A stretch of 9,618 bases of DNA from CAYTAP01 sp964435775. Its GTDB lineage: Bacteria > Planctomycetota > Phycisphaerae > Tepidisphaerales > Tepidisphaeraceae. The position numbers were made by a program, and so were the translations under genes. This document shows positions 5,580 to 9,618 of this stretch, piece by piece. Numbering within the stretch: position 1 is the first letter of the stretch; the number at the start of each line of letters is the position of its first letter. A model generated the notes under the pieces. It did no database searches and was not told the origin of the DNA. It saw only the letters and a list, made by a program, of their open reading frames with translations. The stretch lies in the NCBI GenBank assembly GCA_964435775.1, contig CAYTAP010000135.1:1-9618 (forward strand), given 5' to 3'.

Positions 5580-6038
5580 ATGAACCAGCAAGCCGCTCAA
5601 AATTATCTGCGAACCAAAGTGCTGACCGCCACGCCCGAGCAGTTGCAGATGATGCTTTTTGATGGCGTCGTCCGTTTCGGCGAACAGGCCCGCGTCGCCC
5701 TGGAGCGCAAGGACTACGAGCAAAGCTACAACCTGATCTCGCGGATGCAGAAAATCATCGCCGAGCTTTCATCCGGCTTGAAGCATGATCTTGACCCCGA
5801 CCTGTGCGGCAAGCTCGCCAGCCTCTACAGCTTTGCCTATCGCAAGCTGATCGAAGCAAGCGTCGAACGCCGGATCGAACCCCTCGATGAAGCGTTGAAC
5901 ATCCTCAAGTTTCAGCGCGAAACCTGGAGCATGCTTCTTCAGCAACTCGGCAAGATCAAGGCCGCCGGCGCCGCCGAACGCCTGAATATCCCCGCCCCCA
6001 GCGAGCGGATGGAAGCGCACTTCAGCATGCGGGGATGA
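5580..6038 (+). CDS. fliS: Flagellin export chaperone FliS
   Basis: FliS is a small, all-helical cytoplasmic protein that binds the C-terminus of flagellin, prevents premature polymerisation and delivers it to the export gate. The 152-residue product shows the family pattern: N-terminal AAQNYLRTKVLTATPEQLQM (residues 5-24), MLFDGVVRFGEQARVAL (25-41), a helix with the YNLISRMQKIIAEL pattern (50-63), LYSFAYRKLIEASVER, and LDEALNILKFQRETWSMLLQ near residues 101-121. The last 25 residues are a short extension. No strong Shine-Dalgarno is visible (GGATC lies about 8 nt upstream). It follows fliD on the same strand, the usual flagellar order, and converges on the GH116 gene. Confidence 0.94.
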   Translation: MNQQAAQNYLRTKVLTATPEQLQMMLFDGVVRFGEQARVALERKDYEQSYNLISRMQKIIAELSSGLKHDLDPDLCGKLASLYSFAYRKLIEASVERRIEPLDEALNILKFQRETWSMLLQQLGKIKAAGAAERLNIPAPSERMEAHFSMRG

Positions 6039-6071
6039 CCGGCAGCGCCGTGAGCAGCGGCTTCATGCCGG
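6039..6071. terminator. Possible bidirectional stem-loop between convergent genes
   Basis: CCGGCA (6039-6044) pairs TGCCGG (6066-6071), and inside them GCCG (6047-6050) pairs CGGC (6058-6061) with unpaired bases between. The structure fills the 24-bp space between the fliS and GH116 stop codons and overlaps the latter. There is no T-tract on either strand, so an intrinsic terminator is only possible. Confidence 0.3.
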
Positions 6072-8644
6072 CATCGGAGCCGATTTCATCTTGTCCACGC
6101 AGGCGCGCAGGGGTTCATCGGTTTGAACGATCGTCTCCGCAGGCAGCTTCAATATTTTATCCTCGCCGAGATGGAGGGTTGAAACTCTTAAAGAGCCGCC
6201 CCCCACGGTGAATACAATATCCACGGCGCCATCTCCCGCGGGTGTTTGCCGGAACGTGCCCCAGGCCGAACCATTGGACCAGAAAAAGGTTGCGGGCGAG
6301 GCGGTCGCGGCGAAGTGCAGGGTGGCAGAGATCGCATCGTACTGGAACCCGCTCAAGGCGATGGTCGCACCCCAGGCGATCATCGCGCGGGCATAGTGCC
6401 GGCCGCATTCGGCCTCGTCGAATGGATTGCGCCGCCGGCCGTCGTAGCGGTCGCGGATGGCGGCGATGACCGCAAGCCCTTCGTCAACCATTCCTTCCTG
6501 AATGAGACCAATGGCCGCGGTGTATTCGAAGCCGGTCATCACCTCGGCAAAGTAAGGAAACGGAATTGCCGGACGGTGGCCGGGCGGATAGTAGGCCATC
6601 ATGAGCGCCTCTTCATCGCCGGCCACAAACGAGCGCATTGGGTTGACCAGATCGTAAAACCCGCGTTTGTGATTGTATTTCAAGATGCTGGCAAGCGTTT
6701 TGCGAATGTTCGCGGGTTGATGCAGATGCCCCAGCCCGCAGATGTGGGCCATGAATTGCCCCACCAGTTGATCGATGAGGCACCCGGCTCCCAGTTGAAA
6801 AACCGGCTCGCGAATGGCCACGATATCACCATGACGAGTTCCCTTGGGCACCGGACCGGTCGAAGGGTGGATATGGTGTTCGTAGTATTCGCCATTGAAA
6901 AGCGTGTCATCCATCAGGCGCGATCCTGATTCAAACAGCCGATGACATTCATCGGCAAAGGCATCGTCGCCCAGGTGGCGCGCCATGGCTTCACAGGCGC
7001 GCAACGCGCCGAGATACCAGCCGGTCATTTGCGGATTGGGACCGTAATACTCCACATCCATCGTGTTGTGCTGGCACCCTTCCATCATGCCATCGCGGTC
7101 GGCGTCCCACCCGCCGGGGAGCCAACAGTACTCCATCGTCCGCTTGGCTTGGGGCCACAGAGAAGCCAGCCAGGCGTCGTCGCCACTGAGCCGCCAGTCG
7201 CGATAGAGCCGCATCAACGTGCCCATCTGCCCATCGGCCGCGGCAACACCAAATGACTGCGCATGTTCCAGCGGCAGGAAGATGCGAAAGCTCATCACGC
7301 CGTTATCGTCGGTGGCCAGTTTGTATTCGGTGTCGCGCATGTTCCTGGCCAGATCGCCGAACAGGAACCCTGTCGCCTGCTCGTAGTTCCAGACATGCGT
7401 ACACGAGCCCGGGCAGGAGCCATATTTTTCGAATGCGCCTTCGAATCCGAAAAATCGTCCGTCGGGAGTGCGAAAGACGGTCTGAGTCTTCAACGTGGAC
7501 AGATTGAATAGCGCCGCTTCCTTAATGACCGCGGGGAAATCACTGTCGCAAACGGCCTTGGCGAATGAGAGGGTCCGCTGTTCCAGGTCGGGCAGTTGCT
7601 TTGCCGCCTTGGCTGCGGCAGGACTGTTTTCGNNNNNNNNNNGGCTGCGGCATCCCAGGCGTCGGCGTACTGAGTGGTGTAATAGTTGCCGATGACAGGG
7701 GGGCCGTAGACGCTTCTTCCGCCCCCCACGCGCACGGACTTGCCTTCGGGCGTCCAGGAGAGGCGATTGGGGAAATGCCACGCGATGATGAATGTCGCGG
7801 TTTCGGTGCCGCCGGCGGCCACGTTAAAACCGACCGCCAGAGCGCCGTTTGGCGCGTTTCGTTTGGATGGGGTCGGCACGTCGGTCAATCGGCCTTTCCG
7901 GCTGAACTCCTCCCACAGTTGCAGCAGGTCCATCTGCCAGCCCACCGCGGCGTCGGTTGTTCGATGGGAGACCTCGTTGTGAACATCGGGCGTCACCAGC
8001 GACATCGTTCCCCAGAATGGCGAGTCAGGCGAGATCTCCGGTGACGACATGAAGAGTCCCGCGACGCCATTTTCGTTGCGAAAGACATTGATCCCTTTCG
8101 ACGCCGCGCCGTCCACACCATCGGTTCCGATGAAATTGGTCATCGCACCACAGACGGTGATGGAAACCGGGCTGGCCGTGGGGTTCTTCACGCGCACGCG
8201 ATAGAGCATGAAGGGAATGCCGCTGGCGTCGGCATCGCCGGGAATGAGTGGATTAAACGCCTCGGTGGAAACTTCCACCGGCAGCCCGCCGTCCGTCAAT
8301 TCCACCTGTCCAAACGGATAGGCCGCGTGAAATCGGGCATTGCGGAATCGCGGCAAACCATGATTGGCCGCTTCTGTGCCCGCGGCCCCTTCATAGTCCG
8401 CCGGATCAATCGGTCCTTCCAGCACGCGAGCGACAGGCGCCTCGCCGGCGACCTGAGCGCGAATGGCAAAAAAACTGCGGGATGGATGGAAACCCATCGA
8501 CGGCCGATTGACGATTTCCCAGTTGCGCAAGTCGCCGCGTCCGCCAAGCCCAATGCAGCCGGTGCCGATGCCGCCCACGGGCATTGAAATTCGGCGAAGA
8601 TGCTCGACGTCATATGATCGCAGGATCGGCCATGAGGTATTCAT
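6063..8644 (-). CDS. GH116 family beta-glycosidase (GBA2 / SSO1353-like), split by a scaffold gap
   Basis: GH116 enzymes are retaining beta-glucosidases, beta-xylosidases or glucosylceramidases. No signal peptide is seen, so a cytoplasmic enzyme acting on short oligosaccharides or glycolipids is likely. The N-terminal half (8644 to 7643) has the family opening VGGIGTGCIGLGGRGDLRNWE (23-43) and a beta-sandwich domain. The C-terminal half holds the (alpha/alpha)6 catalytic domain: KEAALFNLSTLKTQT, then GRFFGFEG, CTHVWNYEQA and HNTMDVEYYGPNPQMTG. By alignment from memory with GBA2 and SSO1353, the nucleophile is Glu of GFEG (codon 7440-7442) and the acid/base is Asp of HNTMD (7056-7058), 128 residues apart; the published SSO1353 pair E335/D462 is 127 apart. 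The halves lie in different frames across ten Ns. Collapsing a 10-bp duplicate joins them into 849 residues, close to the usual size. The ATG at 8644 has a weak RBS. A probable promoter lies upstream. Substrate is not predictable. Confidence 0.93.
7633..7642. other. Assembly gap (10 Ns) inside the GH116 gene
   Basis: Exactly ten N characters interrupt the coding sequence. The reading frame changes across them, so the true spacing is not 10 bp. GGCTGCGGCA occurs on both sides (7611-7620 and 7643-7652), which indicates overlapping contig ends rather than missing DNA. Confidence 0.98.
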
Positions 8645-8692
8645 GTTTGGCTTTCATAAGTTAACAAATGCGTATAAACAAAAGTACTTTAA

Positions 8693-8721
8693 ACTATACT
8701 GGTTTATTTTTATCTCTACAA
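8693..8721 (-). promoter_or_regulatory. Predicted sigma-70-type promoter of the GH116 gene
   Basis: On the minus strand, TTGTAG (8716-8721) and TATAGT (8693-8698) are separated by exactly 17 bp, matching the TTGACA/TATAAT consensus at 3 and 5 of 6 positions. It lies in a conspicuously AT-rich island (about 8645-8722) between tatD and the GH116 gene. Transcription would start about 42 nt before the ATG. This suggests the glycosidase gene is not simply read through from tatD. Confidence 0.5.
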
Positions 8722-8754
8722 AGATGTGGCGCAAGCCGACGGCCGGCGGGCGCG

Positions 8755-9543
8755 TCAGGATATGGATTGCCAGCGATAAAACCGCAGCGCATTGGCCGTC
8801 GTCGCCTCATCCAGTTCCGCGACGCCCATCCCCCTGGCCCGCGCCACGGCGACCGCCGTGTGGACCACCAGCGCCGGCTCATTCACCTTGCACTTGCGCA
8901 TCGGTTCGGGCGACAGATAGGGCGCATCGGTTTCAACGAGCATCCGATCCAGCGGCGTGAAGCGCGCGACCTCGCGCAATTCATCCGACTTTTTAAACGT
9001 CACCACGCCGGTGAAACCGAGCAGATAACCGCGATCCAGAATTCGGCGCGCCTCATCGGCCGATCCCGTGAAGCAATGAAACACCGCAGGCACGGAGGGG
9101 AATGACTTCATGATCGACAGGCAATCCTCCACCGCCTCGCGGCAATGAATGATGACCGGCCGACCCACCCGCGCCGCCACGTCCAGTTGAGCCTCAAAAA
9201 TCGCCGCCTGATGATCGCGCGGCACATCCTGCCAGTGATAATCCAGCCCCATCTCCCCCAGGGCCACGACCGACGGATCGGCCTGCAATGCATCCAGTTG
9301 AGCGATCTGTTCCACGCTCGTCTGCCCGCTGTTGTTGGGATGCACCCCCACCGCGCACCGCACCCCCGCCCTCCCGCGACACACCTCAATCGCCGCCCGC
9401 GAATCCTCAAGATCAACCGAAACGCTCACGACCCGGCTCACCCCCGCCTCGCGCGCCCGGCGCAGCACCCCCTCCAGGTCTTTGCCCAGCCGCTCATCGG
9501 TCAAATGACAATGCGTGTCAATCATGCGAATGTGAAGGTCCAT
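8755..9543 (-). CDS. tatD: TatD-family metal-dependent hydrolase / DNase
   Basis: TatD proteins are TIM-barrel, two-metal hydrolases with 3'-5' exonuclease activity on DNA, linked to repair of oxidative damage. The 262-residue product has all the family markers: metal-binding DTHCHL (His 11 and 13), GVHPNN (66-71), GEMGLDYHW (Glu 97), IIHCREA (His 133), FHCFTG (His 156), GFTGVVTFKKS, and ETDAPYLSPEP (Asp 206). It closes with the typical KVNEPALVVHTA and NALRFYRW. The start at 9543 has AGGAGA (9559-9564) 15 nt upstream, rather far. An alternative ATG at 9525 (MIDTHCHL) would match the shortest family members but has no better RBS. The next gene on the same strand is the GH116 gene, 110 bp downstream. 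Confidence 0.95.
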   Translation of the reverse strand: MDLHIRMIDTHCHLTDERLGKDLEGVLRRAREAGVSRVVSVSVDLEDSRAAIEVCRGRAGVRCAVGVHPNNSGQTSVEQIAQLDALQADPSVVALGEMGLDYHWQDVPRDHQAAIFEAQLDVAARVGRPVIIHCREAVEDCLSIMKSFPSVPAVFHCFTGSADEARRILDRGYLLGFTGVVTFKKSDELREVARFTPLDRMLVETDAPYLSPEPMRKCKVNEPALVVHTAVAVARARGMGVAELDEATTANALRFYRWQSIS

Positions 9544-9558
9544 GACGGAATCAGCGGT

Positions 9559-9564
9559 TCTCCT
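9559..9564 (-). promoter_or_regulatory. Shine-Dalgarno-like AGGAGA upstream of tatD
   Basis: AGGAGA on the minus strand is a strong match but lies 15 nt before ATG 9543 and 33 nt before ATG 9525. It favours the upstream start, with poor spacing. Confidence 0.4.
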
Positions 9565-9567
9565 GTT

Positions 9568-9593
9568 CCCTCCCCCGGTACGCCGGGGGAGGG
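9568..9593. repeat. GC-rich palindromic repeat (REP-like) at the right edge
   Basis: CCCTCCCCCGG (9568-9578) and CCGGGGGAGGG (9583-9593) are perfect 11-bp arms around TACG. The partly repeated GGGTTAGGGAGGGGG follows on the plus strand. It sits upstream of tatD and has no coding content. Elements of this shape are dispersed between genes in several bacterial groups, and its copy number here is unknown. Confidence 0.75.
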
Positions 9594-9618
9594 TTAGGGA
9601 GGGGGCTTTTCGGCCAGC

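Noticed and set aside
6246..6929. 227-codon plus-strand frame opposite GH116
   Set aside because: It overlaps the conserved catalytic domain of GH116 on the other strand and shows no family features.
7490..7781. Two separate overlapping genes at the GH116 locus, or a real frameshift
   Set aside because: The overlap arises only because open frames were read through the Ns. The two halves are consecutive parts of one GH116 enzyme, and collapsing the 10-bp duplicate restores the frame.

Overview
The window is a GC-rich bacterial chromosomal segment that most resembles a planctomycete, possibly of the Phycisphaerae type. This assignment is an inference. It rests on the mix of genes (flagellar fliD and fliS, a SPOR-domain lipoprotein, a GH116 glycosidase) and on short intergenic repeats that I associate from memory with planctomycete genomes: runs of AATCAAAAATC, the word ACGAGCCGGAAGC, and CCCTCCCCCGG palindromes. 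The 10-N run and the contig-join signature around it suggest a scaffolded, perhaps metagenome-derived, assembly.

Layout. Positions 1-128 hold short intergenic repeats. Positions 129-764 (minus) encode an RdgB/HAM1 house-cleaning nucleotide pyrophosphatase, and 936-2081 (minus) a lipoprotein with two SPOR-like repeats. The 171 bp between them are almost entirely repeats. Positions 2082-2733 are a long, mostly non-coding divergent region. It contains a small transposon-like element of about 131-135 bp, with perfect terminal inverted repeats, a flanking duplication and a nested cruciform, and then one doubtful small ORF. Positions 2734-5433 (plus) encode an unusually long FliD filament cap, and 5580-6038 (plus) its partner chaperone FliS, preceded by a plausible sigma-28 promoter. 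Positions 6063-8644 (minus) encode a GH116 beta-glycosidase interrupted by a scaffold gap. Positions 8755-9543 (minus) encode a TatD-family metal-dependent hydrolase, followed by a GC-rich palindrome at the right end.

How the genes work together. fliD and fliS form a late flagellar module: FliD caps the growing filament and FliS escorts flagellin to the export gate. The other genes are not obviously linked to it. RdgB protects nucleotide pools, TatD is a DNase/hydrolase, GH116 removes beta-linked sugars in the cytoplasm, and the SPOR lipoprotein is a likely envelope and peptidoglycan-associated factor. fliS and the GH116 gene converge with only 24 bp between their stop codons.

No defence system, CRISPR array, tRNA or rRNA was seen. 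The most notable points are the MITE-like element at about 2168-2319, evidence that the scaffold gap in the GH116 gene is spurious and hides a 10-bp contig overlap (removing 32 bp restores one 849-codon frame), and the fourfold tandem module inside FliD.
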